A stretch of DNA of 64,000 bases from assembly GCA_963580455.1 (NCBI GenBank), contig OY756970.1, positions 8,866,001-8,930,000 on the forward strand, written 5' to 3'. Within the stretch, counting starts at the first letter, position 1. Each line of letters opens with the position of its first letter. Of this stretch, positions 1-11,094 are shown piece after piece. The notes beneath the pieces were generated by a model. That model ran no database searches, was not told where the DNA came from, and worked only from the letters and a program-made list of their open reading frames with translations. Both the position numbers and the translations under genes were made by a program. This DNA is from Euonymus europaeus. Lineage: Eukaryota; Streptophyta; Magnoliopsida; Celastrales; Celastraceae.

Positions 1-26
1 TTTAAAGCTCCTCTATAGAGTGAGTT

Positions 27-63
27 GAGCAACGTCGGACTATCAAAGTTGCTCCGTGTACAC
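27..63 (+). other. Dyad-rich 37 bp element: inverted repeat gagcaac/gttgctc plus gtgtacac (type 1 example)
   Basis: gagcaac at 27-33 pairs with gttgctc at 48-54 around a 14-base loop. Two bases later comes the perfect 8-base palindrome gtgtacac (56-63). The arrangement recurs in most monomers at the same place. In principle it could form a cruciform or hairpin, or bind a dimeric protein. It does not resemble the CENP-B box. Function is inference. Confidence 0.7.
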
Positions 64-170
64 TTTTTATTGTTCTTCTATGTCAAATTTCACGAGCATA
101 AGCTTCATAGATTATTATGATGCCAAAACCCCAACTTTCTATGACAAATGGACAAAACCGTTTAAAGCTC

Positions 171-180
171 CTCTATAGAG
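171..180 (+). other. Perfect 10 bp palindrome ctctatagag in type 2 monomers
   Basis: ctctatagag is self-complementary. It occurs in type 2 units that keep ctctatag (for example 171-180, 1131-1140, 24363-24372) and in the first unit of the window (11-20). Most other units have ctccatagag or ctgtatagag, which break the symmetry. It may be chance within a 160 bp AT-rich unit and is given as a type marker. Confidence 0.5.
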
Positions 181-186
181 TGAGTT

Positions 187-223
187 GAGCAACTACGGAC
201 TATCAAAGTTGCTCGGTGTACAC
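187..223 (+). other. Dyad-rich element with an 8 bp stem (types 2, 4 and 5 form)
   Basis: gagcaact (187-194) and agttgctc (207-214) are perfect reverse complements around a 12-base loop, followed by gtgtacac (216-223). Types 2, 4 and 5 keep this 8 bp stem, type 1 has 7 bp, and type 3 (ending agttgctt) loses the outer pair. Class B types 7 (gagcgatt) and 8 (gagcaatt) have a weakened stem, and type 7 also changes gtgtacac to gtatacac. The element therefore separates class A from part of class B. Confidence 0.68.
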
Positions 224-1760
224 TTTTTATTGTTCTTCGATGTCAAATTTCACGAGCATAATCTTCCTAGATTATTTCGATGCCAAAACCCCAACTTTCT
301 ATGAGAAATGAACAAAACCATTTAAAGCTTCTGTATAGAGTGATTTGAGCAACTACGGACTATCAAAGTTGCTTAGTGTACACTTTTTATTGTTCTTCTA
401 TGTCAAATTTTACGAGTATAAGCTTCCTAGATTATTTCGATGCCAAAACCCCAACTTTCTATGACAAAGGGACAAAACCGTTTAAAGCTCCTCCATAGAT
501 TGAGTTGAGCAACTTCGGACTATCAAAGTTGCTCGGTGTACACTTTTTATTGTTCTTCTATGTCAAATTTTACGAGTATAAGCATCCTAGATTATTTCGA
601 TGCCAAAACCCCAACTTTCTATGACAAAGGGACAAAACCGTTTAAAGCTCCTCCATATAGTGAGTTGAGCAACTTCGGACTATCAAAGTTGCTCGGTGTA
701 CACTTTTTATTGTTCTTCGATGTCAAATTTCACGAGCATAAGCTTCCTAGATTATTTCGATGCCATAACCCCAACTTTCTATGACAAATGGACAAAACCG
801 TTTAAAGCTCCTCCATAGAGTGAGTTGAGCAACTACGGACTATCAAAGTTGCTCGGTGTACACTTTTTATTGTTCTTCTATGTCAAATTTTACGAGTATA
901 AGCTTCCTAGATTATTTCGATGCCAAAACCCCAACTTTCTATGACAAATGGACAAAACCGTTTAAAGCTCCTCCATAGAGTGAGTTGAGCAACGTCGGAC
1001 TATCAAAGTTGCTCCGTGTACACTTTTTATTGTTCTTCTATGTCAAATTTCACGAGCATAAGCTTCATAGATTATTTTGATGCCAAAACCCCAACTTTCT
1101 ATGACAAATGGACAAAACCGTTTAAGGCTCCTCTATAGAGTGAGTTGAGCAACTACGGACTATCAAAGTTGCTCGGTGTACACTTTTTATTGTTCTTCGA
1201 TGTCAAATTTCACGAGCATAATCTTCCTAGATTATTTCGATGCCAAAACCCCAACTTTCTATGAGAAATGGACAAAACCATTTAAAGCTTCTGTATAGAG
1301 TGAGTTGAGCAACTACGGACTATCAAAGTTGCTTAGTGTACACTTTTTATTGTTCTTCTATGTCAAATTTTACGACTATAAGCTTCCTAGATTATTTCGA
1401 TGCCAAAACCCCAACTTTCTATGACAAAGGGACAAAACCGTTTAAAGCTCCTCCATAGATTGAGTTGAGCAACTTCGGACTATCAAAGTTGCTCGGTGTA
1501 CACTTTTTATTGTTCTTCTATGTCAAATTTTACGAGTATAAGCATCCTAGATTATTTCGATGCCAAAACCCCAACTTTCTATGACAAAGGGACAAAACCG
1601 TTTAAAGCTCCTCCATATAGTGAGTTGAGCAACTTCGGACTATCAAAGTTGCTCGGTGTACACTTTTTATTGTTCTTCGATGTCAAATTTCACGAGCATA
1701 AGCTTCCTAGATTATTTCGATGCCATAACCCCAACTTTCTATGACAAATGGACAAAACCG

Positions 1761-2402
1761 TTTAAAGCTCCTCCATAGAGTGAGTTGAGCAACGTCGGAC
1801 TATCAAAGTTGCTCCGTGTACACTTTTTTATTGTTCTTCTATGTCAAATTTCACGAGCATAAGCTTCATAGATTATTTTGATGCCAAAACCCCAACTTTC
1901 TATGACAAATGGACAAAACCATTTAAAGCTCCTCTATAGAGTGAGTTGAGCAACTACAGACTATCAAAATTGCTCGGTGTACACTTTTTATTGTTCTTCG
2001 ATGTCAAATTTCACGAGCATAAGCTTCCTAGATTATTTCGATGCCATAACCCCAACTTTCTATGACAAATGGACAAAACCGTTTAAAGCTCCTCCATAGA
2101 GTGAGTTGAGCAACGTCGGACTATCAAAGTTGCTCCGTGTACACCTTTTTATTGTTCTTCTATGTCAAATTTCACGAGCATAAGCTTCATAGATTATTTT
2201 GATGCCAAAACCCCAACTTTCTATGACAAATGGACAAAACCATTTAAAGCTCCTCTATAGAGTGAGTTGAGCAACTACAGACTATCAAAATTGCTCGGTG
2301 TACACTTTTTATTGTTCTTCGATGTCAAATTTCACGAGCATAAGCTTCCTAGATTATTTCGATGCCATAACCCCAACTTTCTATGACAAATGGACAAAAC
2401 CA
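1761..2402 (+). repeat. Tandem duplication of a type 1 + type 2 dimer (321 bp twice)
   Basis: 1761-2081 and 2082-2402 are near-identical dimers. Both share the private variant ctatcaaaattgctc in the second monomer. The first monomer of each carries one extra base in the gtgtaca-c-ttttt tract (near 1826 and near 2146), so each dimer is 321 bp, not 320. The shared insertion position suggests the extra base predates the duplication; the first copy reads as an added t and the second as an added c. Confidence 0.88.
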
Positions 2403-2882
2403 TTTAAAGCTTCTGTATAGAGTGAGTTGAGCAACTACGGAGTATCAAAGTTGCTTAGTGTACACTTTTTATTGTTCTTCTATGTCAAATTTTACGAGTA
2501 TAAGCTTCCTAGATTATTTCGATGCCAAAACCCCAACTTTCTATGACAAAGGGACAAAACCGTTTAAAGCTCCTCCATAGATTGAGTTGAGCAACTTCGG
2601 ACTATCAAAGTTGCTCGGTGTACACTTTTTATTGTTCTTCTATGTCAAATTTTACGAGTATAAGCATCCTAGATTATTTCGATGCCAAAACCCCAACTTT
2701 CTATGACAAAGGGACAAAACCGTTTAAAGCTCCTCCATAGAGTGAGTTGAGCAACTTCGGACTATCAAAGTTGCTCGGTGTACACTTTTTATTGTTCTTC
2801 TATGTCAAATTTGACGAGTATAAGCTTCCTAGATTATTTCGATGCCAAAACCCCAACTTTCTATGACAAATGGACAAAACCG
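2403..2882 (+). repeat. Three class A monomers (types 3, 4, 4-like) completing a 6-monomer cycle
   Basis: This stretch continues the 6-monomer order after the duplicated dimer: a type 3 unit with agcttctgtatag and gcttagtg, then two gggac-preceded units with ttcgg. Nothing other than satellite is visible. Confidence 0.85.
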
Positions 2883-4962
2883 TTTAAAGCTCCTCCATAG
2901 AGTGAGTTGAGCAACTTCGTACTATCAAAGTTGCTCGGTGTACACTTTTTATTGTTCTTCTATGTCAAATTTGACGAGTATAAGCTTCCTAGATTATTTC
3001 GATGCCAAAATCCCAACTTTCTATGACAAATGGACAAAACCGTTTAAAGCTCCTCCATAGAGTGAGTTGAGCAACTACGGACTATCAAAGTTGCTCGGTG
3101 TACACTTTTTATTGTTCTTCTATGTCAAATTTTATGAGTATAAGCTTCCTAGATTATTTCGATGCCAAAACCCCAACTTTCTATGACAAATGGACAAAAC
3201 CGTTTAAAGCTCCTCCATAGAGTGAGTTGAGCAACGTCGGACTATCAAAGTTGCTCCGTCTACACTTTTTATTGTTCTTCTATGTCAAATTTCACGAGCA
3301 TAAGCTTCATAGATTATTTTGATGCCAAAACCCCAACTTTATATGACAAATGGACAAAACCGTTTAAAGCTCCTCTATAGAGTGAGTTGAGCAACTACAG
3401 ACTATCAAAGTTGCTCGGTGTACACTTTTTATTGTTCTTCGATGTCAAATTTCACGAGCATAAGCTTCCTAGATTATTTCGATGCCAAAACCCCAACTTT
3501 CTATGACAAATGGACAAAACCGTTTAAAGCTCCTCCATAGAGTGAGTTGAGCAATTCCGGACCACCAAAGTTGCTCGGTGTACACTTTTTATTGTTCTCC
3601 TATGTCAAATTTCCCGAGCATAAGCTTCCTAGATTATTTCGATGCCAAAACTTCAACTTTCTATGACAAATGGACAAAACCGTTTAAAGCTCCTCTATAG
3701 AGTGAGTTGAGCAACTACGGACTATCAAAGTTGCTCGGTGTACACTTTTTATTGTTCTTCTATTTCAAATTTTACGAGTATAAGCTTCCTAGATTATTTC
3801 GATGCCAAAACCCCAACTTTCTATGACAAATGGACAAAACCGTTTAAAGCTCCTCCATAGAGTGAGTTGAGCAACTTCGTACTATCAAAGTTGCTCGGTG
3901 TACACTTTTTATTGTTCTTCTATGTCAAATTTGACGAGTATAAGCTTCCTAGATTATTTCGATGCCAAAATCCCAACTTTCTATGACAAATGGACAAAAC
4001 CGTTTAAAGCTCCTCCATAGAGTGAGTTGAGCAACTACGGACTATCAAAGTTGCTCGGTGTACACTTTTTATTGTTCTTCTATGTCAAATTTTATGAGTA
4101 TAAGCTTCCTAGATTATTTCGATGCCAAAACCCCAACTTTCTATGACAAATGGACAAAACCGTTTAAAGCTCCTCCATAGAGTGAGTTGAGCAACGTCGG
4201 ACTATCAAAGTTGCTCCGTCTACACTTTTTATTGTTCTTCTATGTCAAATTTCACGAGCATAAGCTTCATAGATTATTTTGATGCCAAAACCCCAACTTT
4301 ATATGACAAATGGACAAAACCGTTTAAAGCTCCTCTATAGAGTGAGTTGAGCAACTACAGACTATCAAAGTTGCTCGGTGTACACTTTTTATTGTTCTTC
4401 GATGTCAAATTTCACGAGCATAAGCTTCCTAGATTATTTCGATGCCAAAACCCCAACTTTCTATGACAAATGGACAAAACCATTTAAAGCTACTGTATAG
4501 AGTGAGTTGAGCAACTACGGACTATCAAAGTTGCTTAGTGTACACTATTTATTGTTCTTCTATGTCAAATTTTACGAGTATAAGCTTCCTAGATTATTTC
4601 GATGCCAAAACCCCAACTTTCTATGACAAATGGACAAAACCGTTTAAAGCTCCTCCATAGAGTGAGTTGAGCAATTCCGGACCACCAAAGTTGCTCGGTG
4701 TACACTTTTTATTGTTCTCCTATGTCAAATTTCCCGAGCATAAGCTTCCTAGATTATTTCGATGCCAAAACTTCAACTTTCTATGACAAATGGACAAAAC
4801 CGTTTAAAGCTCCTCTATAGAGTGAGTTGAGCAACTACGGACTATCAAAGTTGCTCGGTGTACACTTTTTATTGTTCTTCTATTTCAAATTTTACGAGTA
4901 TAAGCTTCCAAGATTATTTCGATGCCAAAACCCCAACTTTTTATGACAAATGGACAAAACCG
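2883..4962 (+). repeat. Second HOR pair: 6-monomer copy followed by 7-monomer copy
   Basis: 2883-3842 and 3843-4962 share private variants: cttcgtactatc (from about 2916 and 3876), ccaaaatcccaac (about 3005 and 3965), ctccgtctac (about 3254 and 4214) and ctttatatgac (about 3337 and 4297). The second copy has one extra type 3 monomer starting at 4483 with the unique variant agctactgtatag. Each copy ends with a hybrid unit (3523 and 4643) with a class A start and a type 8 middle, gcaattccggaccacc, followed by a unit with tatttcaaat. Confidence 0.88.
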
Positions 4963-5762
4963 TTTAAAGCTCCTCCATAGAGTGAGTTGAGCAACGTCGG
5001 ACTATCAAAGTTTCTCCGTGTACACTTTTTATTGTTCTTCTATGTCAAATTTGACGAGTATAAGCTTCCTAGATTATTTCGATGCCAAAACCCCAACTTT
5101 CTATGACAAATGGACAAAACCGTTTAAAGCTCCTCCATAGAGTGAGTTGAGCAACTACGGACTATCAAAGTTGCTCGGTGTACACTTTTTATTGTTCTTC
5201 TATGTCAAATTTTACGAGTATAAGCTTCCTAGATTATTTCGATGCCAAAACCCCAACTTTCTATGACAAATGGACAAAACCGTTTAAAGCTCCTCCATAG
5301 AGTGAGTTGAGCAACGTCGGACTATCAAAGTTGCTCCGTGTACACTTTTTATTGTTCTTCTATGTCAAATTTCACGAGCATAAGCTTCATAGATTATTTT
5401 GATGCCAAAACCCCAACTTTCTTTGACAAATGGACAAAACCGTTTAAAGCTCCTCTATAGAGTGAGTTGAGCAACTACAGACTATCAAAGTTGCTCGGTC
5501 TACACTTTTTATTGTTCTTCGATGTCAAATTTCACGAGCATAAGCTTCCTAGATTATTTCGATGCCAAAACCCCAACTTTCTATGACAAATGGACAAAAC
5601 CATTTAAAGCTTCTGTATAGAGTGAGTTGAGCAACTACGGACTATCAAAGTTGCTTAGTGTACACTTTTTGTTGTTCTTCTATGTAAAATTTTACGAGTA
5701 TAAGCTTCCTAGATTATTTCGATGCCAAAACCCCAACTTTCTATGACAAATGGACAAAACCG

Positions 5763-6082
5763 TTAAAAGTTACTTCATAATGAGAGTTGAGCGATTCCAG
5801 ACCATTAAAGTTGCTCGGTATACACTTTTTATTGTTCTTCTATGTCAAATTTCACGAGCATAAGCTTCCTAGATTATTTCGATGCGAAAACCCCAACTAT
5901 CAATGACAAATGGACAAAACCGTTAAAAGCTACTTTATAGTGAGAGTTGAGCAACTTCGGACTATCAAAGTTGCTCCGTGTACACTTTTTATTGTTCTTC
6001 TATGTCAAATTTCACGAGCATAAGCTTCATAGATTATTTTGATGCCAAAACCCCAACTTTCTATGACAAATGGACAAAACCG
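5763..6082 (+). repeat. First class B monomers: a type 7 unit and a class B/type 1 hybrid
   Basis: The unit from 5763 has the class B start (gttaaaagttacttcataatgag) and the type 7 middle gcgattccagaccatt with ggtatac. It ends with gatgcgaaaa and ccccaactatcaatg. The next unit begins as class B (gttaaaagctactttatag) but from ttgctccgtg onward matches type 1, including gcttcatagattattttgatgcc. The switch inside one monomer is the mark of an exchange between the two classes. Confidence 0.85.
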
Positions 6083-7042
6083 TTTAAAGCTCCTCTATAG
6101 AGTGAGTTGAGCAACTACAGACTATCAAAGTTGCTCGGTCTACACTTTTTATTGTTCTTCGATGTCAAATTTCACGAGCATAAGCTTCCTAGATTATTTC
6201 GATGCCAAAACCCCAAATTTCTATGACAAATGGACAAAACCATTTAAAGCTTCTGTATAGAGTGAGTTGAGCAACTACGGAGTATCAAAGTTGCTTAGTG
6301 TACACTTTTTATTGTTCTTCTATGTCAAATTTTACGAGTGTAAGCTTCCTAGATTATTTCGATGCCAAAACCCCAACTTTCTATGACAAAGGGACAAAAC
6401 CGTTTAAAGCTCCTCCATAGAGTGAGTTGAGCAACTTCGGACTATCAAAGTTGCTCGGTGTACACTTTTTATTGTTCTTCTATGTCAAATTTGACGAGTA
6501 TAAGCTTCCTAGATTATTTCGATGCCAAAACCCCAACTTTCTATGAGAAGTGGACAAAACCGTTTAAAGATCCTCCATAGAGTGAGTTGAGCAACTACGG
6601 ACTATCAAAGTTGCTCGGTCTACACTTTTTATTGTTCTTCTATGTCAAATTTTACGAGTATAAGCTTCCTAGATTATTTCGATGGCAAAACCCCAACTTT
6701 CTATGACAAATGGACAAAACCGTTTAAAGCTCCTCCATAGAGTGAGTTGAGCAACGTCGGACTATCAAAGTTGCTCCGTGTACACTTTTTATTGTTCTTC
6801 TATGTCAAATTTCACGAGCATAAGCTTCATAGATTATTTTGATGCCAAAACCCCAACTTTCTATGACAAATGGACAAAACCGTTTAAAGCTCCTCTATAG
6901 AGTGAGTTGAGCAACTACAGACTATCAAAGTTGCTCGGTGTACACTTTTTATTGTTCTTCGATGTCAAATTTCACGAGCATAAGCTTCCTAGATTATTTC
7001 GATGCCAAAACCCCAACTTTCTATGACAAATGGACAAAACCA

Positions 7043-7079
7043 TTTAACCCCAACTTTCTATGACAAAGGGACAAAACCG
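7043..7079 (+). repeat. Truncated 37 bp monomer (123 bp internal deletion)
   Basis: After catttaa (7041-7047) the sequence jumps to ccccaactttctatgac, which normally lies 123 bp later in the unit. The result is a 37 bp remnant, the only large length change in the window. The removed part normally begins agctt and the retained part follows gatgccaaaa, so the joint shares only one or two A residues. That fits end joining better than homologous exchange between monomers. Confidence 0.93.
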
Positions 7080-9179
7080 TTTAAAGCTCCTCCATAGAGT
7101 GAGTTCAGCAACTTCGGACTATCAAAGTTGCTCGGTGTACACTTTTTATTGTTCTTCTATGTCAAATTTGACGAGTATAAGCTTCCTAGATTATTTCGAT
7201 GCCAAAACCCCAACTTTCTATGACAAATGGACAAAACCGTTTAAAGCTCCTCCATAGAGTGAGTTGAGCAACTACGGACTATCAAAGTTGCTCGGTGTAC
7301 ACTTTTTATTATTCTTCTATGTCAAATTTGACGAGTATAAGATTCCTAGATTATTTCGATGCCAAAACCCCAACTTTCTATGACAAATGGACAAAACCAT
7401 TTAAAGCTCCTCCATAGAGTGAGTTGAGCAACTTCGGACTATCAAAGTTGCTCGGTGTACACTTTTTATTGTTCTTCTATGTCAAATTTTACGAGTATAA
7501 GCTTCCTAGATTATTTTGATGCCAAAACCCCAACTTTCTATGACAAATGGACAAAACCGTTTAAAGCTCCTCCATAGAGTGAGTTGAGCAACGTCGGACT
7601 ATCAAAGTTGCTCCGTGTACACTTTTTATTGTTCTTCTATGTCAAATTTCACGAGCATAAGCTTCATAGATTATTTTGATGCCAAAACCCCAACTTTCTA
7701 TGACAAATGGACAAAACCGTTTAAAGCTCCTCTATAGAGTGAGTTGAGCAACTACAGACTATCAAAGTTGCTCGGTGTACACTTTTTATTGTTCTTCTAT
7801 GTCAAATTTCACGAGCATAAGCTTCATAGATTATTTTGATGCCAAAACCCCAACTTTCTATGACAAATGGACAAAACCGTTTAAAGCTCATTTATAGAGT
7901 GAGTTGAGCAACTACAGACTATCAAAGTTGCTCGGTGTACACTTTTTATTGTTCTTCGATGTCAAATTTCACGAGCATAAGCTTCCTAGATTATTTCGAT
8001 GCCAAAACCCCAACTTTCTATGAGAAATGGACAAAACCATTTAAAGCTTCTGTATAGAGTGAGTTGAGCAACTACGGACTATCAAAGTTGCTTAGTGTAC
8101 ACTTTTTATTGTTCTTCTATGTCAAATTTTACGAGTATAAGCTTCCTAGATTATTTCGATGCCAAAACCCCAACTTTCTACGACAAAGGGACAAAACCGT
8201 TTAAAGCTCCTCCATAGATTGAGTTGAGCAACTTCGGACTATCAAAGTTGCTCGGTGTACACTTTTTATTGTTCTTCTATGTCAAATTTTACGAGTATAA
8301 GCTTCCTAGATTATTTCAATGCCAAAACCCCAACTTTCTATGACAAAGGGACAAAACCGTTTAAAGCTCCTCCATAGAGTGAGTTGAGCAACTTCGGACT
8401 ATCAAAGTTGCTCGGTGTACACTTTTTATTGTTCTTCTATGTCAAATTTGACGAGTATAAGCTTCTAGATTATTTCGATGCCAAAACCCCAACTTTCTAT
8501 GACAAATGGACAAAACCGTTTAAAGCTCCTCCATAGAGTGAGTTGAACAACTACGGACTATCAAAGTTGCTCGATCTACACTTTTTGTTGTTCTTCTATG
8601 TCAAATTTTACGAGTATATGCTTCCTAGATTATTTCGATGCCAAAACCCCAACTTTCTATGACAAATGGACAAAACCGTTTAAAGCTCCTCCATAGAGTG
8701 AGTTGAGCAACGTCGGACTATCAAAGTTGCTCCGTGTACACTTTTTATTGTTCTTCTATGTCAAATTTCACGAGCATAAGCTTCATAGATTATTTTGATG
8801 CCAAAACCCCAACTTTCTATGACAAATGGACAAAACCGTTTAAAGCTCCTCGATAGAGTGAGTTGAGCAACTACAGACTATCAAAGTTGCTTGGTGTACA
8901 CTTTTTATTGTTCTTCGATGTCAAATTTCACGAGCATAAGCTTCCTAGATTATTTCGATGCCAAAACCCCAACTTTCTATGACAAATGGACAAAACCATT
9001 TAAAGCTTCTGTATAGAGTGAGTTGAGCAACTACGGAGTATCAAAGTTGCTCGGTGTACACTTTTTATTGTTCTCCTATGTCAAATTTCCCGAGCATAAG
9101 CTTCCTAGATTATTTCGATGCCAAAACTTCAACTTTCTATGACAAATCGACAAAACCGTTTAAAGCTTCTCCATAGAGT

Positions 9180-11094
9180 GAGTTGAGCAACTTCGGACTA
9201 TCAAAGTTGCTCGGTGTACACTTTTTATTGTTCTTCTATTTCAAATTTTACGAGGATAGACTTCCTAGATTATTTCGATGCCAAAACCCCAACTTTCTAT
9301 GACAAATGGACAAAACCGTTTAAAGCTCCTTCATAATGAGAGTTGAGCGATTCCAGACCATTAAAGTTGCTCGGTATAAACTTTTTATTGTTCTTCTATG
9401 TCAAATTTCACGAGCATAAGCTTCCTAGATTATTTCGATGCGAAAACCCCAACTATCAATGACAAATGGACAAAACCGTTAAAAGCTACTTTATAGTGAG
9501 AGTTTAGCAACTTCGGACTATCAAAGTTGCCTGGTGTACACTTTGCATTGTTCTTCTTTTTCAAATTTTACGAGTATAAGCTTCCTAGATTATTTCGATT
9601 CCAAAACCCCAACTTTCTATGACAAAGGGACAAAACCGTTTAAAGCTCCTCCATAGAGTGAGTTGAGCAACTTCGGACTATCAAAGTTGCTCGGTGTACA
9701 CTTTTTATTGTTCTTCTATGTCAAATTTCCCGAGCATAAGCTTCATAGAATATTTTGATGCCAAAACCCCAACTTTCTATGACAAATGGACAAAACCGTT
9801 TAAAGCTCATCTATAGAGTGAGTTGAGCAACTACAGACTATCAAAGATGCTCGGTGTACACTTTTTATTGTTCTTCGATGTCAAATTTCACGAGCATAAG
9901 CTTCCTGGATTATTTCGATGCAAAACCCCAACTTTCTATGACAAATAGACAAAACCATTTAAAGCTTCTGTATAGAGTGAGTTGAGCAATTACGGACTAT
10001 CAAAGTTGCTTAGTGTACACTTTTTATTGTTCTTCTATGTCAAATTTTACGAGTAAAAGCTTCCTAGATTATTTCGATGCCAAAACCCCAACTTTCTATG
10101 ACAAAGGGACAAAACCGTTTAAAGCTCCTCCATAGAGTGAGTTGAGCAACTTCGGACTATCAAAGTTGCTCGGTGTACACCTTTTATTGTTCTTCTATGT
10201 CAAATTTGACGAGTATAAGCTTCCTAGATTATTTCGATGCCAAAACCCCAACTTTCTATGACAAATGGACAAAACCGTTTAAAGATCCTCCATAGAGTGA
10301 GTTGAGCAACTACGGACTATCAAAGTTGCTCGGTCTACACTTTTTATTGTTCTTCTATGTCAAATTTTACGAGTATAAGCCTCCTAGATTATTTCGATGC
10401 CAAAACCCCAACTTTCTATGACAAAGGGACAAAACCGTTTAAAGCTCCTCCATAGAGTGAGTTGAGCAACGTCGGACTATCAAAGTTGCTCCGTGTACAC
10501 TTTTTATTGTTCTTCTATGTCAAATTTCACGAACAGAAGCTTCATAGATTATTTTGATGCCAAAACCCAAACTTTCTATGACAAATGGACAAAACCGTTT
10601 AAAGCTCCTCTATAGAGTGAGTTGAGCAACTACAGACTATCAAAGTTGCTCGGTGTACACTTTTTATTGTTCTTCGATGTCAAATTTCACGAGCATAAGC
10701 TTCCTAGATTATTTCGATGCCAAAACCCCAACTTTCTATGACAAATGGACAAAACCATTTAAAGCTTCTGTATAGAGTGAGTTGAGCAACTACGGAGTAT
10801 CAAAGTTTCTTAGTGTACACTTTTTATTGTTCTTCTATGTCAAATTTTACGAGTATAAGCTTCCTAGATTATTTCGATTCCAAAACCCCAACTTTCTATG
10901 ACAAATGGACAAAACCGTTTAAAGCTCCTCCATAGAGTGAGTTGAGCAACGTCGATCAAAGTTGCTCCGTGTACACTTTTTATTGTTCTTCTATGTCAAA
11001 TTTCACGAGCATAAGCTTCCTAGATTATTTCGATGCGAAAACCCCAACTATCAATGACAAATGGACAAAACCGTTAAAAGCTACTTCATAGTGA
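9180..11094 (+). repeat. 12-monomer tandem duplication, copy 1 (1,915 bp)
   Basis: This block repeats at 11095 onward at an offset of 1,915 bp. That is 12 x 160 minus one base lost near 9921 (gatgcaaaacc) and four bases lost near 10955 (gtcgatcaaag in place of gtcggactatcaaag). Shared private marks include aggatagacttcc (about 9253 and 11168), ttctttttcaaatttta (about 9553 and 11468), tagaatatttt and atcaaagatgctc. The 5' boundary is approximate: upstream of about 9180 the two copies belong to different monomer types. Confidence 0.85.

Larger units (their letters stand above)
1..1760 (+). repeat. 6-monomer (960 bp) HOR, one full copy and one 5-monomer copy
   Basis: Bases 1-960 hold six distinguishable class A monomers in the order type 1, 2, 3, 4, 4-like, 5. 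The same order restarts at 961 with only scattered substitutions, for example near 13/973, 119/1079 and 126/1086. The second copy lacks the sixth (type 5) monomer: after 1760 the next unit is already type 1. This 6-monomer order is the simplest HOR in the window, and the longer HORs farther right look like expansions of it. Confidence 0.9.
4963..9179 (+). repeat. Rearranged class A array with the first class B monomers
   Basis: Type order still follows the 1-2-3-4-5 cycle but is broken by hybrids and by the first class B units at about 5763-6082. A 37 bp truncated monomer lies at 7043-7079. A one-base deletion occurs near 8466 (gcttctagat instead of gcttcctagat). The unit from about 7700 has a type 2 start and a type 1 end (ctatgtcaaat, gcttcat). 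The unit from about 9001 begins as type 3 and switches to a type 8 end (tttcccgagc). Confidence 0.85.

Noticed and set aside
281..300. Ciliate-type telomere motif (aaaacccc) in every monomer
   Set aside because: The motif occurs once per 160 bp unit and is never tandem, so it is part of the monomer and not a telomere.
536..784. 82-codon open frame, recurring at 1496, 23128, 23448, 56408, 58808, 61528 and 62008
   Set aside because: The frames are pieces of the satellite itself. They open with GTG and not ATG, span one and a half monomers, and exist only where a single substitution removes the usual tag stop (for example ctatatag or ctgtaaag). Since 160 is not a multiple of 3, the frame shifts in every monomer. 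No domain, codon bias or flanking signal supports coding.
7060..7257. 65-codon open frame over the truncated monomer
   Set aside because: It is created by the 123 bp deletion and otherwise reads the same satellite frames. It is not a gene.
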